Below, piece after piece: positions 45,361 to 57,064 of a stretch of DNA of 64,000 bases. How positions within the stretch are numbered: the first letter of the stretch is position 1; each line of letters starts with the position of its first letter. The position numbers were made by a program, and so were the translations under genes. The notes under the pieces were generated by a model. That model was not told where the DNA came from and did no database searches. It was given only the letters and a program-made list of their open reading frames with translations. Origin of the DNA: Symsagittifera roscoffensis (taxonomy: Eukaryota; Xenacoelomorpha; Acoela; Convolutidae); assembly GCF_963678635.1 (NCBI RefSeq), contig NC_087064.1, forward strand, positions 33,456,369-33,520,368, given 5' to 3'.

Positions 45361-46220
45361 GTTTGGCGGTATGTGGTTAACGTTGGTTTTAGTGCGTATT
45401 TTAATGTTTATTAGTTTTATATTCAAACCGTGTCATAAAAAACCAATTATTTAGTAAAAAACACCCAAATCCGTTCCTTCTGTCTTCGCTTTCGTTATTT
45501 CCTCCCTTAGTTTCAAAAATTGGTAGCTTTACTGATGGATGATTTAGATTTAAGTTACGTCAAGGTGGGTAAAATTAAAATGAGTTTAAGAAAAGTTGAG
45601 GAAAAAGTTGAGGATAAATGATGAAAGATTAGAATACATAGCAACAAGCGTGAATGGTTGGATAGACTTGTGATGAAGAATTCAATTTATCATACAATTT
45701 AGGGTACTCTTAGATTGCACATGATTGCACACATGACCACTTAACCCCCTCGAAAAAAGGATTAAACATATTTAATAAGTTTTTGTGCACTTTAGTTGAA
45801 TACAGGATTTAGTTATTTCCAGTGAAGATAACTTTAAACTGAAGTTTCAGCAAGTATTTAGTGGGTTACTGGACAACAAGGGTTTATCCTACTAGTGGAC
45901 TTATGCAGAGAACGATTCTTTCAAAAAAAATTATATATCAAATAAAAATAGATAATAGTTAAGTTCATGAGCTAATGTCAGTTAGAAAGCCGTATAATAG
46001 TTCTCGAGATTGACGAATATCGTGGGTGACTGTTAGCGCAGGGGGAAACGGTTCGCAAGAACCCTACTAGGAATTTCTGTCATGTAGAAGACAATTAAAT
46101 TGTGTTTCTACTGAAAGACACCCATTGTCTCTGGCTTTTTGAGGTTGAAATGAGTTAAATTGAGCTTAGGAAACGTTGTGAGTTTAAGAAATGTGAGTTT
46201 AAGAAACGTTGAGGACTCTA

Positions 46221-46290
46221 ATTTAACATTATTCTCAAAATTACCTCAACTGTTTGAAAATTGTTTCCAAATTTTGTCAGTACTAGGTGA
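46221..46290. repeat. Direct repeat block, copy 1
   Basis: The block attctcaaaattacctcaa through gtcagtactagg recurs at 47081-47153 with a few substitutions and small indels. A shorter piece ending gtcagtactagg appears again near 47227. Confidence 0.6.
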
Positions 46291-47080
46291 AAATTAAAAC
46301 CCACAAATACCAACAGATTCTAATATCAATACTTTTTTGAAATTTAAAAGCTGTTTTGAGTTTGTTGAAAAAAGAAATTTTTTAAGGAGTAGTTCTCTGC
46401 TGCGGTGGCACCAGTTTTACAAAGCTTTCATTGTTGATTGTTTGCTTGGTAATCATTTTTTAGACCACTGAAAACTTGGAAACGTTATGTTTTTGAGGTG
46501 TTCATTTTTGTAGTGTTTGTTTTTTCTCCACAAAAAGTTTGGTATCACAGGTTTATATCAGAATTGGTTGATAAGTCATAATCAAATATTTTCGGACGTG
46601 ATTCGAATAACGAGTTTTCTCGTGAAAAATTTAATTTCACTTCAGAAAAACTAGTTATATAGGCTTTCTTCAGCGTCATTAGCAATAAAAACTATTCAAA
46701 AGTTTTCAAAAAAAAACTAGAACATTTTTAAAAGAAATTGATGAATATGTTTTTTCTTATGAATTTTTTTAAACATTTTAAACAATTTTTTTACTAGTTT
46801 TAATTAAAGCTGTTGTCAATTGCGCCTATTTTGCTTGCGTTCTAAGCTTTGCTCTTGTTCTTCTGGTCGCAGAAAAAAAACGGACACAATTTCGAAAAAA
46901 ATGAACATCGTCAACATTAGATGAGGGGAAGATCACAAGTTTAGGCTCGCTAACTAGCGTATAATTAATATGAAATAGTTATGGGATTGGTTTAATGATG
47001 TTATCTGCAGCGGTAAATACAAAAAATGCGATGGTTTTCGACACAGAATTAATTTCTTCAAAATATTTTTCACTAGGGCT

Positions 47081-47153
47081 TTAATATAACAACATTCTCA
47101 AAGTTACCTCAACTGTTTTAAAAATTGTTTTCAAATTTTTGTCAGTACTGGGT
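47081..47153. repeat. Direct repeat block, copy 2
   Basis: Second copy of the block at 46221-46290. Confidence 0.6.
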
Positions 47154-48050
47154 GTAAAAAGCATCAAAAACCTACAAGGAACAAAGTAATAGGAACACAA
47201 ACTTTAAAAAAGCATCAAAGTTTCTGTCAGTACTAGGAAAAAAGTATCGAATAAATAATATCAAATATGGTCCCTTTTTTAGTTTTTTGCTTTTTTCTTT
47301 TTTTCCTCATCCCAACAGAAAGAGATCGCAGAGAGAACTTGTTTATCGAAAGTGATTAAAAACGTATATCTTGATTGCCGAAATTTTGATTTTAGTTTTG
47401 ATTGCCGAATCATAATTGCGGACACTCATGAATCAAAGAGAAGAAACTATGATGTAAGATAACTGTAGGTGTCTTAGAGAAAGCTCATACGGTTTCAAAT
47501 ACGCAATCATGTTTAAACCCTCGCATATGTAATTTGCATCCCAAAGAAGATATTAATAAGTGACTCAGATGGTCGATGTCGCTCTTTTTCTGCTTTCAGA
47601 ACCATTGAGCATACTAAGCTATGTTTAATCTAATTTGAAACTCATTTTGATTTTGTTTTTGCTCAGAATCAACGAATAAAAAAACATTGCGAACAAAAAA
47701 TCAAGTCCCTTCGATGGCCATGTTACCATCCAAAAGGGTCGACTCGCGTTTTCTCGGGGCTGAAAGTTTTTCAAAAGAAAATTAAAACTTTCACAAAGGG
47801 TCATGGGCGCAATTAAGCCACACACAGTTTTCAGACAAAATTTTCCCGATTCTTAATATCTTAAGACGAAAACTACTATCTCAAATCCCAATTTCAAAAA
47901 AAGCTCAATCCATAAGATCTCATAGCAATTTCGAAATTCCCATAAAGTATAATCAAAGTACGTTTTTGAAAAAGAGGGCAAAAAATCTCACTGAATATTT
48001 GGTTCCCACTTTTTTTAACTCGAAACAAAATTACACCATACATTAAATGG

Positions 48051-48149
48051 TACAGAAATTCAAAAAAAGATTTAACCAAGGCCAAAAGGCTATGAATTAT
48101 TCAATTTTACAATCTCTTTCAAAATTAACTTTTTTTTGAATTTTTACCG
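48051..48149. repeat. 99-bp tandem repeat, unit 1
   Basis: Begins acagaaattcaaa and includes aaccaaggccaaaaggcta; followed directly by unit 2. Confidence 0.75.
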
Positions 48150-48245
48150 TACAGAAATTCAAAGAAAAATGAACCAAGGCCAAAAGGCTAAAAATTTTTC
48201 AATTTTAGAATCTATTTCAAATTTAACTTTTTTTGAATTTTTTGC
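48150..48245. repeat. 99-bp tandem repeat, unit 2
   Basis: Repeats unit 1 with scattered changes; shares acagaaattcaaa, aaccaaggccaaaaggcta and ttaacttttttt. Confidence 0.75.
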
Positions 48246-50284
48246 ATATAAACGCGTTTGCCAGCCCCTAATCACAGTCTAGCATTCCGAAAATAAAGGC
48301 AATTGTCCAGTGATTGAATAGTCAGTGCACGAGTCAATTTCTTCCCTTTAGTTAGGTTTTCCTCCAAAAAAAAATTTTTTTTAACTTGGATTAAAACTTG
48401 AATTTTAACGATACAAACGAATAGACAAAAATAAGTTAAAAGTTACTCTGATTTAACTCGAACTAAAAGCATTTGTTGTTCTAGAAATCCCATACCAGGC
48501 CGCATCTCGCGAGTTTAAAATTGATGGTGGGTAGAAAATTTCACGTCTTGGCACCATGCTTTCTATATAGAGCCAAAGTAAAAACACAACTTGTCAATTT
48601 TCTCTTTTTTTCCTGGTACTGAACTGTTTCTGTCGCATACATTCTGATTTTCTTGAACGATCATATCATAGGACTAAACGATTTTTCCCGTTTTTCAAAA
48701 GCAAGGTAAGGCAGCATTCTTAAGTCCAGCGCTAAATTGTGATTCCTTTCATAGGACTTTTTCAGACCCAACTCATTGATTTTTTGATGTAACTCTGTAC
48801 ATGTTACTTACTCAAAATCGAACTGAAATTTCTCAGGCCGGTAGATGGGTGCTAAAATAATTAAATCCTGCAAAAAGCGATTGTGGGCTTTCGTTTTTCT
48901 TAGGAAGGAAGGTGTATATTCAAGTTGATGCAAAACCTGATACAGTCACATTAATTGATTAAAGTTGATGGAAGATTTTGAGAGTAATTTTAAAAGCTTA
49001 ATCGGCTAACCAGAAAGATGATTTTTCCAGATCCCTCACGATTTTGGGGTCATTGCACAAGTTCATTCGCTTGTAATTTCATACCGGAGAAAACTGTCAT
49101 ACCGGAGAAAAATTCTGTTATTGAGGGGACAAACTGAGAAACAAAATCATTTGTTTATGGCAAAACTACACTGCAACCAGTTGTGTAAGTCTCTCGCTGA
49201 GATTTTTTAAATCCTTAACGACCTTTGGGTCAACTAATTTTCCTGCTGATTTTCGATATTTTTGTAATGGCAATTGCTCGACATCTATATCGACATCTAC
49301 ATGTTTGGTATTTTGAGCAAATCCAGTTTTCGTTAAAATTAACTTTTTCGCGGGAAATAAAAATTGTGGCCGGACGCTGTAAAGTTCGACTTGTTTTTAG
49401 ATGAACTTTCGATTTCGAAATAAGACCGAATCATGGGTTTTTTTTGTGTTTGCGTTTGCTTATCACTTGAGTACAGCATACAAGGACTGTTAGAATTTTA
49501 TAATTGTCAGAAGTTTTAACGTCAAATTGTTATGAGCTAGCACAAGCATTTTTTTAGTATTCATAATGGTTTAAGGAAACAACTAATTGAAATTAAATTA
49601 AATAGTTATCGATAAGAGCCTTAAGTAAATTGGGAAGCCTCATTTCAGCATGTTTAGTTGAGATAAACCAAGTTTTTCAATGTGATGCGTCTTTTAATTG
49701 CAAGATTACTTTTGGTGTGATAGGATTTAAGATTAAGAGTTCACACAGCATTAATTTCGGTGTAAAGTTGAAAATTATGGCTTAAATTGTCGTGGATTTA
49801 AATTGTTTAGTAGTGAAATGACTAGGCAATAAAACTTACGGTGTTAAATTAGCTGGTATTAAAATGTAGAACACCGTTTATTTAAAGTATACACATAACA
49901 ACTAGTTTTGCGCCAATAGTTTTAAAATCAACTAAAAGATATCTTTAGTCAAAAGGTTTTACGGGTTTTCTTTAAACTATCGTCGCTGAAGTGAATTACA
50001 ATCTGCATCGTTGTGCAAAAAAATTATAATTTTTGGCGTAGAATACTTTTAGCCGTTATTGCACTATTTATCTTGATAAAAGTTATCATAAAAGTGTCCT
50101 GAGACGTTGATTTCATGCGGAGGATCAATAGTGAATGATGACATCAAAAGAGCCCAGCCACCTCAGTTCATTCCTCGACGATCAGAGGCGCCACAAGTCA
50201 GTTAAAAAAATGAAGAAAACGCAGAGTAACTAGCTGGCTGGAACCTGCAAATAGTCACATCATAGCTATAAATTTACAACAAGT
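48246..50284. other. Intergenic up to the assembly gap
   Basis: No gene or strong repeat is recognised. A short direct repeat of cataccggagaaaa occurs at about 49080-49115. Confidence 0.5.
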
Positions 50285-50484
50285 NNNNNNNNNNNNNNNN
50301 NNNNNNNNNNNNNNNNNNNNNNNNNNNNNNNNNNNNNNNNNNNNNNNNNNNNNNNNNNNNNNNNNNNNNNNNNNNNNNNNNNNNNNNNNNNNNNNNNNNN
50401 NNNNNNNNNNNNNNNNNNNNNNNNNNNNNNNNNNNNNNNNNNNNNNNNNNNNNNNNNNNNNNNNNNNNNNNNNNNNNNNNNNNN
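50285..50484. other. Assembly gap (200 N)
   Basis: Exactly 200 undetermined bases. A round number indicates a scaffolding join of unknown true length. The right flank is a copy of the repeat unit that fills the next 9 kb. Confidence 0.99.
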
Positions 50485-50666
50485 GTTAAAATGTAGCCAG
50501 CCAAACGTGGGCTTTCAAATGAAAGCATTAAGGTATTTAAGATTCAGGAGCGTTCTAGCTCACATTGATTTTTCAGAAGAGCTAATTCGGCCGTTCTAAG
50601 CATGTAGAAGCTATTGAAAAGAATCTAGTCCTTGCATTCCAGTATTCATATTGAAACCGTCAGTGT
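50485..50666 (-). repeat. Truncated envelope-like unit next to the gap
   Basis: This stretch matches 51449-51629 of the next unit nearly base for base. It then jumps, within gtcagtgt, to the start of that unit at about 50667. It is either a recombination or deletion junction or an assembly artefact at the gap. Confidence 0.85.
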
Positions 50667-50691
50667 TTTTCATCCTCAGTGAAAATTGAGG

Positions 50692-51075
50692 TCAAAATGG
50701 AAGTGAAAAATATTTTATACTAGGCGCAAGCAATACTTTACAAGAATGTAGTGAGCGGCCGGTAATTTTGTGAATATGCCTGGCTTTTGTTACAAATACT
50801 AGACAATCTAAGTTGAATTTCACACAGAGAAAACAGGCAAAGACTATTCCACTTTTTTTTCTAAATTCTATTGTATTTTCCCGAATACATGGGTGTACTC
50901 GTTTTTCCAAAAATCTAGAGATATGAGATAGTCCAAATATTTTGTTTGAGAAGCGCCTAGTGGGATATATGTCCGAGAAGAGAATGTTTTGGGCATTTAG
51001 AAAGGATCTGCATACTTTTTGCAGTATTTCGTTCATTTCTGACTTATCGAAAATCATGTTCAAAATTTTTCGCAT
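50692..51075 (-). CDS. Unrecognised 127-codon frame, unit A (copies in B and C)
   Basis: Basic, Phe-rich frame downstream of the envelope-like relic. It is identical in unit B (53252-53635) and truncated to 65 codons in unit C (56779-56976) by a deletion. No motif or membrane segment identifies it. It may be the C-terminal part of the envelope frame or not a gene at all. Confidence 0.25.
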   Translation of the reverse strand: MRKILNMIFDKSEMNEILQKVCRSFLNAQNILFSDIYPTRRFSNKIFGLSHISRFLEKRVHPCIRENTIEFRKKSGIVFACFLCVKFNLDCLVFVTKARHIHKITGRSLHSCKVLLAPSIKYFSLPF

Positions 51076-51169
51076 ATGAGTATAAGTGTTAATTGGAGCA
51101 CCTTGAGTGGATGCTAAGGATTGCTTATTTTGTGTTGAAATATCTCTTTTGGTTTAAAGAGATGGTCCT

Positions 51170-52500
51170 GTAACTCTTATGATTTGCGGTGTTAATTCAA
51201 TCGAGGAATTGTCATCATCAGTATCTAGTTGGAAAAGGTTTAAATCTTTAACGGAACAATCTTCTAGATCTGCCGATTCCAAAAAAAAATTGTCGCGTAA
51301 ATGGATCGACAAATTGATTTTTTTCCTTTACATTATGGGAATGCGGTTATAGCATTGATCCATCAGTTGCAAAGGGGGATGAAAATTCGGATAATGGTAA
51401 TGCCAGGCAACGTTGCCATTTGTCTCTAAGCACATAGTAAGGTTGTGAGTTAAAATGTAGCCAGCCAAACGTGGGCTTTCAAATGAAAGCATTAAGCTAT
51501 TTAAGATTCAGGAGCGTTCTAGCTCACATTGATTTTTCAGAAGAGCTAATTCGGCCGTTCTAAGCATGTAGAAGCTATTGAAAAGAATCTAGTCCTTGCA
51601 TTCCAGTATTCATATTGAAACCGTCAGTGTAAGCAATAAAAAGTGAATCATATGACATTGAATACACTATTCTGGGATCATCACAAAGAGCTTGCGGTTT
51701 ATTCATCACCTGCAGCATAGTTTTTTGAGAATCCCTCGTTTGGATAGAATGAATAGACCGGCTAGAAATGTCTTTAATTAGATAGTGAGATTCTTCGTTT
51801 TGAATCATCTTAGCCGGAAATCTGTTTAAAACAGTGAAAATACAATTTTTGTCTTCTTTCCAAGTATAAGCAAAAGCGTCTAAGAATGTTTTTTCACATC
51901 CATTTGACACTGATCAAGGCAATGGAATGTTTTGACAATTAATGACTGTTCCATTTTTGAGGTTAACAGTTTAAGTTACATCTTGCATGTAAGTTTCAGA
52001 AGTGTCCAGTTTCATCCATGAACAGCCATCACATTCATTATGATTTTGCCGTCAATTTTGCCAGCATGGGCATTAATTTTTGTTTTAACATTGAATTTGA
52101 AAGGAATATTTCCGTTACTAGCATATCCTAGGTTAAGATAGCCTCTTTCGGCGGCCGATTCACATTGATCGGCAGATAAATGGAGATCAGTAGTAATTCC
52201 AATTTGTCGAGCGTCGATACCGCTCGAATCAAATGACTTGCAGAATCAACGCATTGACTGGTGTTTAATTCGACACATTGTCGCATTTACTTTAGTGCGA
52301 TAATTTCTCTGATAAAGAGTAACATAAGCATGGGTTACTTTAATATTTTCTGGTTGAAATTTGCAAGGTGCAACTTTGTTTAGAGAGAACATTTTGTTAG
52401 AAGTCAACAATTGACAACCAAATGAGCGACCCGGAGATTAATTGCAGTATTTCGGATCAAATGCTAAGATCTGATTTGAAACAATTATTAAAATTAAAAG
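51170..52500 (-). pseudogene. Envelope-like glycoprotein relic, unit A
   Basis: Reading down the minus strand, a hydrophobic signal-like stretch (about 52500-52460) is followed by a Cys-rich ectodomain-like sequence in several open segments, the longest at 51910-51575. The regular spacing of Cys, the LETNGNVAWHYHC segment (kept intact in unit C) and its position after a Ty3/Gypsy pol on the same strand suggest a retroelement envelope gene, possibly of the class acquired from chu- or rhabdo-like viruses. That assignment rests on pattern only. Three in-frame stops interrupt it, so no full product is possible. No transmembrane anchor was clearly seen. Confidence 0.45.
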
Positions 52501-53213
52501 ACCAACTAATTAAATTTAGTGCAAAATTATTTTTTGATGGTTAATGATAGCAAACTTTTTTTTAAAAGGACTCACTTTGAGCAAATCCTCGAAAGCTTTT
52601 AGAACGGGATCTTGATCCATCTATTCACCTTCCTCTTGTTCAATATTTGGATTTGTCATTTTATGGATAATTTTCCGATGAAGAATCTGAGTTAGATTTA
52701 TTATTTTAGCTGAGGAGTTCAGGAGATTTAATAGTTGGAGAGAGGAGGTTAGAATGCAAAATGTGAAATTGAGTAGGAATGGAAGTAACTGTATATCAGT
52801 TAGTTTTTGAAGGCTGTTTTTGCTTTTTTGCAAAACTAAGCTGTGACTGTCCGTTTTATTCGGCGTCTCTCGGAGGTGACTCGTTTTAAGTCGTATTTCC
52901 TTCGGCAGACGTTTTTTAATGTTGTGGTTTTTTCACTCGTGTTTATTGTCGTGTTTTCTTAACTCATTTATTCGGTTTGTTATGATGTACCAGCGAAAAA
53001 TTTTTATTCGGTTTTGCGGTTGTTAAATGATTACAACTGCATTCCCCTTCCCGATTGGAGAAGAAAAAAAAATAAAAAGGATCTCTTCATAAGAACGGAC
53101 TAAAAGCAACATCATTTTGTAGCGCTTTAATTAATATTCATTTATTATTTGTTATGATTCAAAAAAAAATTCTGGTTATGTAGAAAATGACTTTTGTCGA
53201 GCGTGAAAAGAAC

Positions 53214-55783
53214 TGGTTTTTCAGTTTGTTCATCCTCAGTGAAAATTGAGGTCAAAATGGAAGTGAAAAATATTTTATACTAGGCGCAAGCAATACTTTA
53301 CAAGAATGTAGTGAGCGGCCGGTAATTTTGTGAATATGCCTGGCTTTTGTTACAAATACTAGACAATCTAAGTTGAATTTCACACAGAGAAAACAGGCAA
53401 AGACTATTCCACTTTTTTTTCTAAATTCTATTGTATTTTCCCGAATACATGGGTGTACTCGTTTTTCCAAAAATCTAGAGATATGAGATAGTCCAAATAT
53501 TTTGTTTGAGAAGCGCCTAGTGGGATATATGTCCGAGAAGAGAATGTTTTGGGCATTTAGAAAGGATCTGCATACTTTTTGCAGTATTTCGTTCATTTCT
53601 GACTTATCGAAAATCATGTTCAAAATTTTTCGCATATGACTATAAGTGTTAATTGGAGCACCTTGAGTGGATGCTAAGGATTGCTTATTTTGTGTTGAAA
53701 TATCTCTTTTGGTTTAAAGAGATGGTCCTGTAACTCTTATGATTTGCGGTGTTAATTCAATCGAGGAATTGTCATCATCAGTATCTAGTTGGAAAAGGTT
53801 TAAATCTTTAACGGAACAATCTTCTAGATCTGCCGATTCCAAAAAAAAATTGTCGCGTAAATGGATCGACAAATTGATTTTTTTCCTTTACATTATGGGA
53901 ATGCGGTTATAGCATTGATCCATCAGTTGCAAAGGGGGATGAAAATTCGGATAATGGTAATGCCAGGCAACGTTGCCATTGGTCTCTAAGCACATAGTAA
54001 GGTTGTGAGTTAAAATGTAGCCAGCCAAACGTGGGCTTTCAAATGAAAGCATTAAGCTATTTAAGATTCAGGAGCGTTCTAGCTCACATTGATTTTTCAG
54101 AAGAGCTAATTCGGCCGTTCTAAGCATGTAGAAGCTATTGAAAAGAATCTAGTCCTTGCATTCCAGTATTCATATTGAAACCGTCAGTGTAAGCAATAAA
54201 AAGTGAATCATATGACATTGAATACACTATTCTGGGATCATCACAAAGAGCTTGCGGTTTATTCATCACCTGCAGCATAGTTTTTTGAGAATCCCTCGTT
54301 TGGATAGAATGAATAGACCGGCTAGAAATGTCTTTAATTAGATAGTAAGATTCTTCGTTTTGAATCATCTTAGCCGGAAATCTGTTTAAAACAGTGAAAA
54401 TACAATTTTTGTCTTCTTTCCAAGTATAAGCAAAATCGTCTAAGAATGTTTTTTCACATCCATTTGTAGACACTGATCAGGGCAATGGAATGTTTTGACA
54501 ATTAATGACTGTTCCATTTTTGAGGTTAACAGTTTAAGTTACATCTTGCATGTAAGTTTCAGAAGTGTCCAGTTTCATCCATGAACAGCCATCACATTCA
54601 TTATGATTTTGCCGTCAATTTTGCCAGCATGGGCATTAATTTTTGTTTTAACATTGAATTTGAAAGGAAAATTTCCGTTACTAGCATATCCTAGGTTAAG
54701 ATAGCCTCTTTCGGCGGCCGATTCACATTGATCGGCAGATAAATGGAGATCAGTAGTAATTCCAATTTGTCGAGCGTCGATACCGCTCGAATCAAATGAC
54801 TTGCAGAATCAACGCATTGACTGTTGTTTAATTCGACACATTGTCGCATTTACTTTAGTGCGATAATTTCTCTGATAAAGAGTAACATAAGCATGGGTTA
54901 CTTTAATATTTTCTGTTGAACTTTGCAAGGTGCAACTTTGTTTAGAGAGAACATTTTGTTAGAAGTCAACAATTGACAACCAAATGAGCGACCCGGAGAT
55001 TAATTGCAGTATTTCGGATCAAATGCTAAGATCTGATTTGAAACAATTATTAAAATTTAAAGACCAACTAAATAAATTTAGTGCAAAATTATTTTTTGAT
55101 GGTTAGTGATAGCAAACTTTTTTTTAAAAGGACTCACTTTGAGCAAATCCTCGAAAGCTTTTAGAACGGGATCTTGATCCATCTATTCACCTTCCTCTTG
55201 TTCAATATTTGGATTTGTCATTTTATGGATAATTTTCCGATGAAGAATCTGAGTTAGATTTATTATTTTAGCTGAGGAGTTCAGGAGATTTAATAGTTGG
55301 AGAGAGGAGGTTAGAATGCAAAATGTGAAATTGAGTAGGAATGGAAGTAACTGTATATCAGTTAGTTTTTGAAGGCTGTTTTTGCTTTTTTGCAAAACTA
55401 AGCTGTGACTGTCCGTTGTTATTCGGCGTCTCTCGGAGGTGACTCGTTTTAAGTCGTATTTCCTTCGGCAGACGTTTTTTAATGTTGTGGTTTTTTCACT
55501 CGTGTTTATTGTCGTGTTTTCTTAACTCATTTATTCGGTTTGTTATGATGTACCAGCGAAAAATTTTTATTCGGTTTTGCGGTTGTTAAATGTTTACAAC
55601 TGCATTCCCCTTCCCGATTGGAGAAGAAGAAAAAAAATAAAAAGGATCTCATCATAAGAACGGACTAAAAGCAACATCAATTTGTAGCGCTTTAATTAAA
55701 ATTCATTTATAATTTGTTATGATTCAAAAAAAAATTCTGGTTATGTAGAAAATGACTTTCGTCGAGCGTGAAAAGAACTTAGT
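53214..55783 (-). repeat. Envelope-region tandem unit B (about 2.57 kb)
   Basis: Second unit, near-identical to A. It continues at its right side into a 676-bp extension that unit A lacks. Confidence 0.92.
53730..55060 (-). pseudogene. Envelope-like glycoprotein relic, unit B
   Basis: Same content as unit A, with the longest open segment at 54473-54135. It carries the same three stops at the same places, which shows that the units were copied from an already disabled parent. Minor differences from A are single substitutions and one 3-base indel just after the start of the longest segment. Confidence 0.45.
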
Positions 55784-56459
55784 TGATTTCCCGGTGCGGT
55801 TTTCTAAAATTGAGATACGAATTGGATTTTACGCACAAAGCCTTGCCGGAGGAGAAGGAAGTCGAAAAGAGGGTTTGTAGATACGATGGGTTGGTTGGAA
55901 AAGGTCTGAATTTAACACCAATGCAAATGATGCTTTGTATGGACAGGACTTTCATCTGAAGCTACCTGGTGTTAAATTCTGGGGAGCTGTTTGATCTAGT
56001 CTGAATCCAGAGCCAGTATCACGCGGCAAAGACTTGGAGTCCGTGGATTGAAGGTGATTTGGTCTCAGTGAAGACGAGGGACTTTTTGTCTTTATTTTTT
56101 GGACAGGATAAAATTTTTTTAGCTATACACCCATAAAAAATTGAAAATAAAAATTGAATTTAAATCAGGCTCGACGAAAAATTGTTTTTTATTTAAGTGC
56201 GATGACAACAACAAAACAATATATAAAGAGTATATAATTGTTTTAGTTTCAAGAAGAAATCTTTAAAATGCATGAGTGTGAAGATGACTTCACAAGAAAA
56301 ATAGAGTTGGACATAGTGTTGGAGGAGATCTACGAGGCATGATGGCGGCCCTATTCAGTTTTGCAGTTTGCAGTGAGGAGCCTGAGTACTGCCGCGGAGA
56401 ATTCTCTCGAAAAGATGGCGGCGCAGAAAGTGATCAAATCCTTTACGGATATAAGTTCG
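55784..56459. repeat. Extension sequence, copy 1
   Basis: Matches 59116-59795 closely up to a shared end at ggatataagttcg. It contains a perfect 13-bp inverted repeat (gaatttaacacca and tggtgttaaattc, about 55911 and 55966), AATAAA-type signals on the minus strand and TATA-like text. It could be LTR-like, but termini are not established. Confidence 0.8.
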
Positions 56460-56670
56460 CCTATTTATAAAAATTATTTTTAAATTTAATGTATTTAAAA
56501 TACTTTGTGAGTTTTTGTTGTCCTAATAAAAAAGATTTAATATAAAAGACAAAAACAATAGAAAAAAAGTAAAAAAGTTATTGTTTAATAATTCTTATGA
56601 TCCTGGTTGATATTATCAACTTCCTCTAAACGAAGTGCTTGTTTTTTATGATCTTATTCTTCTTCTAGTT
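56460..56670. other. Unique spacer between tandem units
   Basis: AT-rich sequence found only here in the array, between extension copy 1 and unit C. No gene is seen. Confidence 0.6.
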
Positions 56671-57064
56671 TTTCAGTTTGTTCATCCGCAGTGAAAATCG
56701 AGGTCAAAATGGAAGTGAAAAGTATTTTATACTAGGCGCAAGCAATACTTTACAAGAATGTACTTTTTTTTCTAAATTTTATTGTATACATGGGTGTACT
56801 CGTTTTTCCAAAAATCTAGAGATATGAGATAGTCCAAATATTTTGTTTGAGAAGCGCCTAGTGGGATATATGTCCGAGAAGAGAATTTTTTGAGCATTTA
56901 GAAAGGATCTGCATACTTTTTGCAGTATTTCGTTCATTTCTGACTTATCGAAAATCATGTTCAAAATTTTTCGCATATGAGTATAAGTGTTAATTGGAGC
57001 ACCTTGAGTGGATGCTAAGGATTGTTTATTTTGTGTTGAAATATCTCTTTTGGTTTAAAGAGAT

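Larger units (their letters stand above)
43500..48050. other. Repeat-rich non-coding stretch
   Basis: No gene is recognised. The stretch includes a possible second copy of the gag N-terminal segment (43790-43930), a diffuse ctgaaact-rich tract (44280-45360) and a dispersed duplicated block (46221-46290 and 47081-47153). Confidence 0.5.
50667..53213 (-). repeat. Envelope-region tandem unit A (about 2.55 kb)
   Basis: First full unit. It is near-identical to unit B at an offset of 2560. It starts catcctcagtgaaaattg and ends gagcgtgaaaagaact, and is joined directly to the start of unit B. It lacks the roughly 680-bp extension found after units B and C. Confidence 0.92.

Noticed and set aside
46030-46070. 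A-box-like tagcgcaggggg followed by ggttcgcaagaacc, resembling a tRNA or SINE promoter
   Set aside because: The two boxes are only a few bases apart, far too close for a tRNA or pol III internal promoter, and no cloverleaf can be drawn.
56269-56343. 24-codon plus-strand frame within the extension, also near 59605
   Set aside because: Very short, and the second copy has a stop in the middle, so it is not a conserved peptide.
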